Part shown: positions 34,393 through 42,006 of the stretch, piece by piece
Layout of the letters: the number at the start of each line of letters is the position of its first letter
Position numbering within the stretch: the first letter of the stretch is position 1
DNA from: Flavobacterium sp.
Lineage (GTDB): Bacteria; Bacteroidota; Bacteroidia; Flavobacteriales; Flavobacteriaceae
Direction of reading: 5' to 3'
NCBI RefSeq assembly: GCF_027531905.1
Contig: NZ_JAPZSU010000024.1
Span: 1-61,744, forward strand
Length of the DNA stretch: 61,744 bases
Program-made: the position numbers and the translations under genes
The notes under the pieces: generated by a model
What the model saw: the letters and a program-made list of their open reading frames with translations, nothing else
Told to the model about the DNA's origin: nothing
Database searches by the model: none

Positions 34393-34623
34393 ATGAAAAA
34401 TATTTCAGGTGTTGAATTTAAAAGAGATGTTTCGGGTAAAGCAAAATCGGTAACGATAGATTTACAAAAACACGGAGAAGCCTTACAGTTTTTTTTAGAG
34501 CAAGTAGGCGCTTTATCTGAAGAAGAAAATTTTGAAAAAAAATGGTCTGAGGGTATTTCAGGAGCCGAATTGGTCAAACGTGTTCAAACCCATTTACGCA
34601 CTTTGCCTTGGAAAAAAGAATAG
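34393..34623 (+). CDS. antitoxin-like protein of a decayed type II TA pair
   Basis: 76 residues, mostly charged and helical: MKNISGVEFKRDVSGKAKSV at the start, then LQFFLEQVGALSEEENFEKK and LVKRVQTHLRTLPWKKE. It resembles small antitoxin-like proteins paired with RelE/ParE toxins in Bacteroidota. The toxin reading frame overlaps its end by 16 bases but carries a stop codon, so this may be an orphan antitoxin. No palindromic operator stood out upstream. Confidence 0.6.
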   Translation: MKNISGVEFKRDVSGKAKSVTIDLQKHGEALQFFLEQVGALSEEENFEKKWSEGISGAELVKRVQTHLRTLPWKKE

Positions 34624-34928
34624 TTTATACTCCATCATTTGAAAACTATTTAATTACGATTCTATTTTTTGACGAGTATTTCAGTTATATAGAAAATGCA
34701 GAAAAATAGGTTGTTGCGCTTCGAGATGAAATCGAAAATTATATTGATGTAAGGCAACACTACAAAACGCCTAAATTTTTAAGTCAATATGGAAGCTACT
34801 TTATAGTAGTTTCGCTAAATAACAAAACTTCTTGGTATGTCTTTTTTGACCAAAGAGACCAGCGTTATTTGGTACAGTATATCCCTAATAATCATATGGA
34901 AGAAGCTAGTTCACTTACGGTGAGTTAA
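34608..34928 (+). pseudogene. RelE/ParE-like toxin gene with in-frame TAG
   Basis: Read from TTG at 34608, the frame gives MEKRIVYTPSFENYLITILF, then a TAG at 34707-34709 after NAEK, and then continues open for 72 more codons (VVALRDEIENYI, SWYVFFDQRDQRYLVQYI) to TAA at 34926-34928. The whole is about 106 codons, the size of RelE-type toxins, with no frameshift. A single C-to-T change in a Gln codon would explain the stop. It ends four bases inside the convergent dtxR-family gene. Product probably inactive. Confidence 0.7.
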
Positions 34929-35581
34929 ACCCGCTTCACATACAAGTTTCCAGCGATTTTTGACGATACGGTAAGTGGTGTATCGTTGATTATTAAATGT
35001 AAAGACGCATCAAAATTTTCTCTTCCCAATACTTTGATAACCGCTCCTAAAGCAATTTTTTGTTTGTTCAAGTATTGCAGAAAATCGGCAGAGGAATCTT
35101 TTACTCCCACACAAATAGCGGTATCCTTTTCAGTCAATTCTGAGAGTAATAGTTTTTCTGTTTTAGTGATTTTTCCTTGTGCGTCTGGAATGGGATCGCC
35201 GTGAGGGTCTTCGGTTGGGTTACCCAAAAAATCATCAAGTTTATTGATGAGTTGTTCGGATTTGATGTGTTCTAATTGCTCGGCGATGTCGTGTACTTCG
35301 TCCCAAGTAAAACTTAATTTTTCAACTAAAAATACTTCCCAGAGACGGTGTTTGCGTACAATCATTTTAGCAGCGTGCATTCCTTTTTCAGTTAAAGAAA
35401 CCCCTTGGTATTTGATGTAATTGATTAGTGCTTTATCAGCCAATTTCTTCAACATATCGGTTACCGAAGAAGCTTTGGTTTCCATCATTTCGGCAATGGC
35501 GTTGGTAGGCACTTCGGCTTCAAGCTGCACCGTCAAATGATAAATGGTTTTTAAGTAATTTTCTTCGGAGTGGGTCATCAT
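34925..35581 (-). CDS. DtxR/MntR-family metal-dependent regulator
   Basis: 218 residues. N-terminal winged helix (EENYLKTIYHL, TNAIAEMMETKASSVTDMLK), dimerisation and metal-binding region with HRLWEVFLVEKL, DEVHDIAEQLEHI and the ligand-bearing His/Glu residues, then a C-terminal SH3-like FeoA domain (residues about 145-216). With Fe(II) or Mn(II) bound, such proteins repress uptake genes. It sits next to mntH on the same strand (53 bases), and TTTAGA-N4-TCTAAA sites lie before mntH, feoA and three receptors, so I infer that it is the regulator of those sites. Start may be the first or second ATG (35581 or 35578). Confidence 0.92.
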   Translation of the reverse strand: MMTHSEENYLKTIYHLTVQLEAEVPTNAIAEMMETKASSVTDMLKKLADKALINYIKYQGVSLTEKGMHAAKMIVRKHRLWEVFLVEKLSFTWDEVHDIAEQLEHIKSEQLINKLDDFLGNPTEDPHGDPIPDAQGKITKTEKLLLSELTEKDTAICVGVKDSSADFLQYLNKQKIALGAVIKVLGRENFDASLHLIINDTPLTVSSKIAGNLYVKRV

Positions 35582-35634
35582 ATGAAATGGAATTTTTAAC
35601 CTCTTTCAGTTTTTAAAGCCAGAACGGGGTTGTT

Positions 35635-37515
35635 TTATTTTTTAGCATTATTAATCAATACTAATGGAATGGAAATCTTATGGCGCAAATGATCGATTGT
35701 GGTTCCCAACAGTAAATCTTTAAATCCAGTATGGCCATGCGTACCCATAATAAGTAAATCGAATTTGCCTTTATTGACCAATTTTGGAACTACTTTGTTG
35801 GGCTTCCCAAAACCAAGTAGGGTTTTGACGTGGAAACCTTTTTCTTGAAACATTTCTTTGTATTCTAGTAATAATTTTTCGTCAATGGTGGTTTCGTGAT
35901 CGTCGGTTTGTTTGCCGTACATCATAGCACCAACAGTTTCAACCACATGAATCAGCGTATATTTAGCCTCTTTTCCACCCATATTAAAGGCGTAGTTAAT
36001 GGCAGTTTCATCGGCAAAAGAAAAATCGACGGCAATAGCAATTTTTTGAGGGAGATGCGCCTCGGTAGCATTGAATTGCAAGGCCATATTATGTGGCGAA
36101 TGATTTTGAATGGTATATTTTGTCTTGGTTAAGAACGGTTTTATAACAATATAAAGTAGTAAAATTAAGAAACCGATTGCAAGAGGAACTACAGTTAACC
36201 ATAACACCATTGGATTTTGAGACTCCGACAACCAACCTTGAATCTCGTCAAAAACCAATTTAGCGTTTAGCGAAACAATAATCAAAGCAATAGTCCAAGC
36301 GGCTATTTTAGTCAGCGTGTTGATATGAAAACCATTCATTTTGTTTTTATCGCTTACAAAATGGATCAATGGAATAATGGCAAATCCCAATTGTAAACTT
36401 AAAATCACTTGACTGAAAATAAGTAGTTTTCCTGTGACACTTTCGCCATAAATCAAGATTACAATAACTGCTGGAACTATGGCTATTATTCTGGTAATAA
36501 TGCGGCGAACCCAAGGCTGAATACGTAAATTCAAATAGCCTTCCATCACGATTTGACCCGCTAAAGTTCCCGTGATTGTTGAACTCTGGCCAGCAGCAAT
36601 CAATGCCACGGCAAATAGGATAGAAGCCCATTTAGTGCCTAAAATTGGTGCCAAAAATTTATGAGCATCTTGAATTTCGGCTACCTCAAATAGCCCGTTT
36701 TTGTAGAAGGTGGCGGCTGCCAAAATCAAAATAGCGGCATTCACAAAAAAAGCCAAATTCAGCGCGATTGTTGAATCAATTAGGTTGTACTTTAAGGCTT
36801 GTCGAATGCCTTTCGGACTGCGATCAAATTTTCGGGTTTGCACCAATGACGAATGCAAGTACAAATTGTGAGGCATTACCGTGGCTCCAATAATTCCAAT
36901 GGCAATGTAAAGCGCAGCTTCATTTGGAATGGATGGAATCAGTCCTAAAACGACTTTGTCTAGTTCGGGTTGCGCAAAAAACATTTCAAAGACGAAAGAA
37001 AATCCTATGATGGCCACCAAAACTATGATAAAAGCTTCCATTTTTCGGATGCCTTTGTTGATTAAAAAGAGGAGTAAAAAGGTATCCAAAACTGTAATCA
37101 AAACGCCTTCAATCAACGGAATGTCAAACAGTAAATTAATTCCAATCGCCATTCCGAGTACTTCGGCCAAATCACAAGCAGCAATGGCAATTTCAGCCAA
37201 AAAATATAAAATGTAATTCACAAAAGGCGAATAGGTCTCGCGTGAGGCTTGTGCCAAATCGCGTTGGGTGACAATCCCTAAACGAGCACTCAAACTTTGC
37301 AATAGCAATGCCATAAGATTACTCATCAGCAATACCCACAATAGTGAATAGCCAAATTGACTTCCACCCGCAATATCAGTAGCCCAGTTGCCTGGATCCA
37401 TGTAGCCTACACTTACGAGATAAGCTGGGCCTAGAAAAGCAAGGATTTTTCTAAATTTTGATTTTTTATTTTGCGTAGTCACCGATTGGTTGACTTCTTC
37501 TAAGGAATGACTCAA
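35635..37515 (-). CDS. mntH: NRAMP Mn/Fe transporter fused to a universal stress protein domain
   Basis: 626 residues. Residues 1-470 are an NRAMP transporter of eleven helices with metal-binding motifs MDPGNWAT (residues 39-46) and VMPHNLYLHS (residues 213-222), which coordinate Mn(II) or Fe(II). Residues about 485-624 are a cytoplasmic UspA domain: KIAIAVDFSFADETAINYAF at the start and the nucleotide loop MGTHGHTGFKDLLLGTT. Fusion may let ATP or stress state adjust uptake. The promoter (-7 at 37536-37543) lies next to a perfect TTTAGAC-N2-GTCTAAA operator. The dtxR-family gene follows. Confidence 0.95.
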   Translation of the reverse strand: MSHSLEEVNQSVTTQNKKSKFRKILAFLGPAYLVSVGYMDPGNWATDIAGGSQFGYSLLWVLLMSNLMALLLQSLSARLGIVTQRDLAQASRETYSPFVNYILYFLAEIAIAACDLAEVLGMAIGINLLFDIPLIEGVLITVLDTFLLLFLINKGIRKMEAFIIVLVAIIGFSFVFEMFFAQPELDKVVLGLIPSIPNEAALYIAIGIIGATVMPHNLYLHSSLVQTRKFDRSPKGIRQALKYNLIDSTIALNLAFFVNAAILILAAATFYKNGLFEVAEIQDAHKFLAPILGTKWASILFAVALIAAGQSSTITGTLAGQIVMEGYLNLRIQPWVRRIITRIIAIVPAVIVILIYGESVTGKLLIFSQVILSLQLGFAIIPLIHFVSDKNKMNGFHINTLTKIAAWTIALIIVSLNAKLVFDEIQGWLSESQNPMVLWLTVVPLAIGFLILLLYIVIKPFLTKTKYTIQNHSPHNMALQFNATEAHLPQKIAIAVDFSFADETAINYAFNMGGKEAKYTLIHVVETVGAMMYGKQTDDHETTIDEKLLLEYKEMFQEKGFHVKTLLGFGKPNKVVPKLVNKGKFDLLIMGTHGHTGFKDLLLGTTIDHLRHKISIPLVLINNAKK

Positions 37516-37535
37516 TTGTATAGTGTTTTAAAACC

Positions 37536-37587
37536 CAAATATATACAAAAAAAGTTTACTTTAAATATTTTTTTAGACTTGTCTAAA
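37536..37587 (-). promoter_or_regulatory. mntH promoter and 16-bp palindromic operator
   Basis: On the minus strand, TATATTTG (37536-37543) is a -7 box. TTTAGACTTGTCTAAA (37572-37587) is a palindrome with 7-bp arms, just upstream of where the -33 should be. This is the best-formed site of the family in the window. Confidence 0.65.
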
Positions 37588-37598
37588 TAATAAGAAGC

Positions 37599-37988
37599 TT
37601 ATTGGCATTTTGGACAAATTCCGGTTACGGTGAAATTAGTTTCTTTCACCACATAGGTTGTAGGAATTTCAAATTGGGGAATGACAGCATCTAAGCAAGT
37701 TACCGATTGGCATTTTTCACAATGAAAATGTACATGGTTGTGCTGATGCGGATGGTTGTCGTGAGTGTGGGTATGATGGCAACTAGCATATTTCACAGTG
37801 CCTTCAGGAGTTGCGATTTTGTGAATACTGTCCTCGTTAACTAAGCGATCTAAAACGCGATAAATAGTGACGCGATCACAAAGACCGTTCAACAGATGTT
37901 GTATTTCAATATGTGATAGCGCTACTTTTGATTCGGATAAAAGGGAAGCAATGGCTGTTTTGGCCGCTGTGTTACGGGTAGTTTTCAT
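37599..37988 (-). CDS. Fur-family regulator, Zur-like
   Basis: 129 residues from the ATG at 37988; an in-frame extension to 38135 is opposed by the divergent gene. Winged helix (LSHIEIQHLLNGLCDRVTIYRVLDRLV), then a His-rich metal hinge HHTHTHDNHPHQHNHVHFHC, and two CxxC pairs (CEKC, CPKC) for structural zinc. The strong His cluster and the linked zinc genes suggest Zur rather than iron Fur. It is divergent from a MerC-like gene with a 13-bp palindrome between them, likely its own operator. mntH lies 84 bases beyond its 3' end. Confidence 0.88.
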   Translation of the reverse strand: MKTTRNTAAKTAIASLLSESKVALSHIEIQHLLNGLCDRVTIYRVLDRLVNEDSIHKIATPEGTVKYASCHHTHTHDNHPHQHNHVHFHCEKCQSVTCLDAVIPQFEIPTTYVVKETNFTVTGICPKCQ

Positions 37989-38004
37989 AAAAAAATTAAA
38001 TAAC

Positions 38005-38043
38005 GCAACATTGTTGCAATAAATAAAAAAGAGGCTATCTTTG
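38005..38043 (+). promoter_or_regulatory. Zur-like operator and promoter of the MerC-like gene
   Basis: GCAACATTGTTGC (38005-38017) is a perfect 13-bp palindrome and overlaps the -33 TTG (38014-38016). The -7 box is TATCTTTG (38036-38043), 19 bases on. The operator lies 17 bases upstream of the Fur-family ATG on the other strand, so both genes could be repressed. Confidence 0.65.
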
Positions 38044-38066
38044 CCATTCACAAAAATACAAAAAAA

Positions 38067-38417
38067 ATGAAGAAGCAAACTTTGATTGTTCAAGACGTTT
38101 TGGGAATTTCGAGTGCTAGTATCTGTTTGGTACATTGCATTGTATTTCCATTGCTATCGGTATTGCCTTTAGGAATTACGCATAACCCATGGATTGATGT
38201 TTTCTTTTTTGGGATAGCGGCTGTTTTGATCTTTTCTATTTTGAAAGGTACAGGGCCATTTTATATCAAAATGACATTGCTGTTTTCCTTGTTCTTGGTA
38301 TTTAATGGGATGCTTTTAGATTTTGCCTTGCATCAAGAAACCTATTTGGTTCCCATTGGAGGGATTGGGATAATCGTTGGTCATGTTTTACATTTTTTAT
38401 ATCATCAAAAAAAATAA
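38067..38417 (+). CDS. MerC-domain membrane protein
   Basis: 116 residues with four hydrophobic segments. The start has CLVHCIVFPLLSVLPL (paired Cys in helix 1), as in MerC. MerC carries Hg(II) in mercury operons, but isolated MerC-domain proteins in Bacteroidota sit near metal genes and probably carry another soft metal such as zinc. Here the gene is divergent from a Zur-like regulator and shares its operator, which supports a zinc link. No mer genes are present. Confidence 0.85.
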   Translation: MKKQTLIVQDVLGISSASICLVHCIVFPLLSVLPLGITHNPWIDVFFFGIAAVLIFSILKGTGPFYIKMTLLFSLFLVFNGMLLDFALHQETYLVPIGGIGIIVGHVLHFLYHQKK

Positions 38418-38500
38418 CTTTTACGTTATTTAAAGCAATTGAAAGCCTACTTTTGCATTTTCAATGGATTATTTAAGCTGTTTAAAATGCTATTATTGTT

Positions 38501-38974
38501 ATGAGTACTACCTATTTTTTTTCTCCAGAAGAACTTTCTTTACTTCAAGAAACTAATAAACAAAAAACAGTAACGGCTGTCTTTTATCATTTGTGGGTTA
38601 ATTTGGTACAGCCCGACAATCAATTTATATTTATTGATACCGTTGAATTGCATTTTGAGAACCATCAAAAATTGTTTTTCAAAATCAATGAGGAAGATAC
38701 TGGATTTTCCATTGTGACTGATTATGATTTTGAAAAGGAACAACAACAATTAGCGGAACAATTTAACGGTACCTTATCTTTAAAAAGAGTGGATGTTTCT
38801 GCCGCGCCTTTATGGGTCGAAAATATCAAAACCCCTTTGCTGGCTATAAAAGCTGAGCGAGAAGATACACCCATGACTGGAGATTATGTCAGTATTACTT
38901 TCGAAGGGGGAGCTTTGGAGATTGATTATGATCAAGAAAGCGGATTAACGGTGGCGGTTTTCGAGGATATTTAG
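38501..38974 (+). CDS. hypothetical protein
   Basis: 157 residues, acidic, without signal peptide or membrane segment. Visible pieces: FSPEELSLLQETNKQKTVTA, LHFENHQKLFFKINEEDTGF and a last strand pair ISFEGG-like (SITFEGGALEIDYDQ). I do not recognise the family. It lies 83 bases after the MerC-like gene on the same strand and could belong to the zinc-regulated unit. It is followed by a PTPS gene fragment. Confidence 0.6.
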   Translation: MSTTYFFSPEELSLLQETNKQKTVTAVFYHLWVNLVQPDNQFIFIDTVELHFENHQKLFFKINEEDTGFSIVTDYDFEKEQQQLAEQFNGTLSLKRVDVSAAPLWVENIKTPLLAIKAEREDTPMTGDYVSITFEGGALEIDYDQESGLTVAVFEDI

Positions 38975-39008
38975 TCCTTTTTCTAGCACAGATATTTATT
39001 CCCTTTTC

Positions 39009-39138
39009 CAAATAGCTTTTACCGAAGATTTTGCTTGGGTGTTATACTATAATTTTAAAACCGTTACTTCCAAAAGATAATCAATTAGCAATTACCCTTT
39101 TTGAAACCGATAGGAATTTTGTGGAAGTTAGGGACTAA
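39009..39138 (+). pseudogene. 3' fragment of a PTPS/QueD-family gene
   Basis: Frame 1 reads IAFTEDFAWVLYYNFK; after a one-base shift near 39059 the reading goes on as PLLPKDNQLAITLFETDRNF and then VEVRD to TAA. This is the C-terminal third of 6-pyruvoyl/6-carboxytetrahydropterin synthases (T-x-E-N helix, then LxETxRNFVEY). The N-terminal two thirds and the zinc site are missing. A second, longer relic of the same family lies at 43291-43705. Confidence 0.65.
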
Positions 39139-39224
39139 AAAAATAAAGGCTCTTCGCTATAATTAGTAAAAAAACATTTTTCGATAGCTACCTGATTAGT
39201 TTTACCAATAAGCTTTCCTTTAGC

Positions 39225-39677
39225 TTATCCGTAGATATTTTTTATCTCCGACATAACAAAGGTACTTTGGGTACTTCCAATGCTTTCAACTGATCCCAAT
39301 TTATTAAACACAAAATCCTGATAATGCTTCATGTCTTTGGCATAAACTTTCATTAAAAAATCGTAATCACCTGATATATTGTAGCATTCTACAACTTCTT
39401 CTATTTTCATAATATCACTAACAAACTGATTCCCAATAGTACGATCGTGTTGTTTAAGTTTGATATTACAAAAAACGATGAATCCCCTGTTTAGTTTTTC
39501 TGCATCCAGCAGGGCTATATATTTCTTAATATAACCGTTGTTTTCTAACCTTTTAATACGCTCAAAAACTGGCGATGCCGAAAGATTTACCATTTTTGCC
39601 AGTTCTTTTACCGTGTATTTAGAATTATCGTGAAGTATATTTAGTAACTTAAGATCAATATCGTCTATTTGCTCCAT
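39225..39677 (-). CDS. Lrp/AsnC-family regulator
   Basis: 150 residues. N-terminal helix-turn-helix (LKLLNILHDNSKYTVKELAK, LSASPVFERIKRLENNGYI) and a C-terminal RAM domain (ECYNISGDYDFLMKVYAKDM) that binds small effectors, usually amino acids. It is divergent from the SBF-like transporter gene, 167 bases apart, so it may control that gene in response to an amino acid or related solute. A role over the nearby methionine synthase pair is possible but not shown. Confidence 0.93.
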   Translation of the reverse strand: MEQIDDIDLKLLNILHDNSKYTVKELAKMVNLSASPVFERIKRLENNGYIKKYIALLDAEKLNRGFIVFCNIKLKQHDRTIGNQFVSDIMKIEEVVECYNISGDYDFLMKVYAKDMKHYQDFVFNKLGSVESIGSTQSTFVMSEIKNIYG

Positions 39678-39774
39678 AGAATATTTTACCTAAAAAGGTT
39701 GAATTAATTTATAAAAAAGAATAATAATCTTCAAATGTAATAAAAAACAATACAGAAACCGTTTTTTGATTAAG

Positions 39775-39808
39775 TTGAAGATTTAATGATCTACAAAACT
39801 TATTTTTG
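39775..39808 (+). promoter_or_regulatory. promoter of the SBF-like transporter
   Basis: TTG (39775-39777) and TATTTTTG (39801-39808), 23 bases apart, in the divergent region with the Lrp gene. Confidence 0.45.
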
Positions 39809-39844
39809 TAGTATAAAAATCTAAAAATAAAAAATAAGAACACA

Positions 39845-40837
39845 TTGAAGAAATTATTAGAAGTATTACGTAAAGCAGGTTTCGACGGTTTCCTGTTAAT
39901 GATAGGAACCATGATCCTGCTGGCTTATTTTTTGCCAAAGCTAGGCATGATTAAAGAACCTGTTTCGCTGGAGGATATTGCCAATGTAGGCGTATCGTTT
40001 ATTTTCTTGTTTTATGGTTTGCGACTGAGTGTTGAGAAACTAAAAGCCGGACTGGCTAACTGGAAAATGCACATTGTCGTTCAGTTGACAACCTTTTTGT
40101 TTTTTCCGCTCATTGTTTTGGCATTTCGTCCGTTGTTTATCGACACTGACTTCGAGTTGCTTTGGTTAGGTGTATTTTTTCTGGCAGCTTTACCGTCCAC
40201 AGTTTCCTCTTCCGTGGTTATGGTTTCTATCGCCAAAGGAAACATTCCCGCAGCCATTTTTAATGCGAGCATTTCCAGTTTGATTGGAGTAGTCGTTACT
40301 CCGCTTTGGGTTGGGCTGTTCATAGCTTCTGCAACAGGCGATTTTGATGTTACTGATGTTTTTTTTAAATTGATTTTTCAAGTCTTGTTGCCTGTCATTG
40401 TTGGCATCTGCCTCAACTCGCGTTTTGGTACCATTGCCGAAAAATATAAGAAACAGCTCAAATATTTCGATCAGGCAGTCATCCTTACCATCATTTATAC
40501 GTCGTTTTGTAAGTCATTTTCCGAACATCTTTTCGAAGGTTTCACTGCCCTTGAACTTGTTGTACTCGCCACAGGAATGATGGTTTTGTTTTTTGCCGTA
40601 TTCCTTTGTGTGGGACTAGTCAGTCGTTTGCTTGGTTTTTCAGATGAAGATCGTATTACGGTCTTATTTTGCGGATCTAAAAAGTCATTGGTACACGGCA
40701 CCGTTATGTCAAAAGTACTCTTTCAGCACAGTACCATTACCGGCATCGTATTGTTGCCGCTTATGATTTATCACGCTATGCAATTGATTGCCGCTAGTAT
40801 CATTGCTCAAGGTATGGCTCGACGAAAAGAAGTATAA
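39845..40837 (+). CDS. bile acid:sodium symporter-family transporter (SBF-like, YfeH type)
   Basis: 330 residues with a TTG start at 39845 (no closer ATG before the first helix). About nine to ten membrane helices: LLMIGTMILLAYFLPKLGMI, GVSFIFLFYGLRLSVEKLKA, then the SBF signature around LPSTVSSSVVMVSIAKGNIPAAIFNAS and CGSKKSLVHGT, which matches the YfeH group. These carry sodium-coupled organic anions; the solute is unknown. It is divergent from an Lrp-family regulator, and convergent with mesD. Confidence 0.88.
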   Translation: MKKLLEVLRKAGFDGFLLMIGTMILLAYFLPKLGMIKEPVSLEDIANVGVSFIFLFYGLRLSVEKLKAGLANWKMHIVVQLTTFLFFPLIVLAFRPLFIDTDFELLWLGVFFLAALPSTVSSSVVMVSIAKGNIPAAIFNASISSLIGVVVTPLWVGLFIASATGDFDVTDVFFKLIFQVLLPVIVGICLNSRFGTIAEKYKKQLKYFDQAVILTIIYTSFCKSFSEHLFEGFTALELVVLATGMMVLFFAVFLCVGLVSRLLGFSDEDRITVLFCGSKKSLVHGTVMSKVLFQHSTITGIVLLPLMIYHAMQLIAASIIAQGMARRKEV

Positions 40838-40942
40838 TTTTTGTTTATGTCATTGAAGTAAGTGTTTTCTAGGGTTATAGTCCGTATAGTCACTTCGTAA
40901 ACGCTATGGACTAAGCTCCATTTTCTAATTAATACATTGGGA

Positions 40943-41974
40943 CTAAATAGCCAATTCTTTGCGTATAATTGCTGCTCCTGCGCTTAAAGCATTTAACTTA
41001 CCTCTAGCTACGTTTCGAGCTAACGGAGCCATACCACAGTTTGTAGAAGGGTAAAGATTTTCGATATTTACAAACTCCAGCGCTTTGCGTAGAGTAGTGG
41101 CTACTTCTTCGGGGGTTTCAATAGCATTAGTTGCCACATCAATTGCGCCGACCATTACTTTTTTACCACGAACAAGTTCCATTAAATTATAAGGTACATT
41201 TGAGTTATGACATTCTAATGACACAATATCAATTTTAGATTTTTGAATTTTCGGAAAAATTCCTTCGTATTGACGCCACTCTGAACCCAATGTCTTTTTC
41301 CAATCAGTATTGGCTTGTATTCCGTAACCGTAACAAATATGTATAGCAGTTTCGCACTTTAAACCTTCAATGGCTCTTTCCAATACTGCCATTCCCCAAT
41401 CGTTTACTTCATCAAAGAATACATTAAATGCAGGTTCATCAAACTGAATAATATCTACCCCTGCATCTTGAAGTTCTCTTGCTTCTTCATTGAGCGCTTT
41501 TGCAAATTCCCAGGCCAATTTTTCTCGGCTTTTGTAATGGTCATCGTATAAGGTATCTACCATGGTCATCGGACCTGGCAATGCCCATTTTATAGGCTTA
41601 TTAGTCTGTTTACGTAAAAATTTTGCATCCTCAACAAAAACTGATTGCTGACGAGCCACTTCACCTACAACAACAGGAACACTTGCATCATAACGATCCC
41701 GAATTTTTACAATCTTACGATTTTCGAAATCTACACCGCTTAAATGCTCGATAAAAGTCGTCACAAAATGCTGACGTGTTTGTTCACCATCACTAATTAT
41801 ATCAACCCCGGCCAATTGTTGTTCTTGCAAAGAAATGCGCAAAGCATCTTGTTTTCCTTCAAGCAGCTGATCGCCATCTAATTTCCAAGGTGACCAAAGT
41901 TTTTCAGGTGGTGCAAGCCAGGCAGGTTTGGGTAAACTTCCAACAATTGAGGTGGGTAATACTAATTTATTCAT
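40943..41974 (-). CDS. mesD: folate-independent methionine synthase core (MesD)
   Basis: 343 residues, equal to the C-terminal half of MetE. The zinc/homocysteine site is complete: His212 and Cys214 (IHICYGYG), Glu254 (SLECHN) and Cys313 (TNCGMAP). The folate-binding N-terminal half is absent. Known work on MesD shows that this short form makes methionine with a partner, MesX (DUF1852), without 5-methyl-tetrahydrofolate, and needs oxygen. MesX is encoded 32 bases upstream. With no B12 riboswitch visible, this is a B12-independent route. Confidence 0.92.
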   Translation of the reverse strand: MNKLVLPTSIVGSLPKPAWLAPPEKLWSPWKLDGDQLLEGKQDALRISLQEQQLAGVDIISDGEQTRQHFVTTFIEHLSGVDFENRKIVKIRDRYDASVPVVVGEVARQQSVFVEDAKFLRKQTNKPIKWALPGPMTMVDTLYDDHYKSREKLAWEFAKALNEEARELQDAGVDIIQFDEPAFNVFFDEVNDWGMAVLERAIEGLKCETAIHICYGYGIQANTDWKKTLGSEWRQYEGIFPKIQKSKIDIVSLECHNSNVPYNLMELVRGKKVMVGAIDVATNAIETPEEVATTLRKALEFVNIENLYPSTNCGMAPLARNVARGKLNALSAGAAIIRKELAI

Positions 41975-42006
41975 AGTAAAATAATTTTAATGTGTTGTTA
42001 TATTAA

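Noticed and set aside
37989..38135. N-terminal extension of the Fur-family protein
   Set aside because: It would overlap the divergent MerC-like gene and its operator, and the normal Fur N-terminus starts at 37988.
38067..38417. Mercury resistance locus
   Set aside because: Only a MerC-type protein is present; no merA, merT, merP or merR, and the context is a Fur-family regulator.
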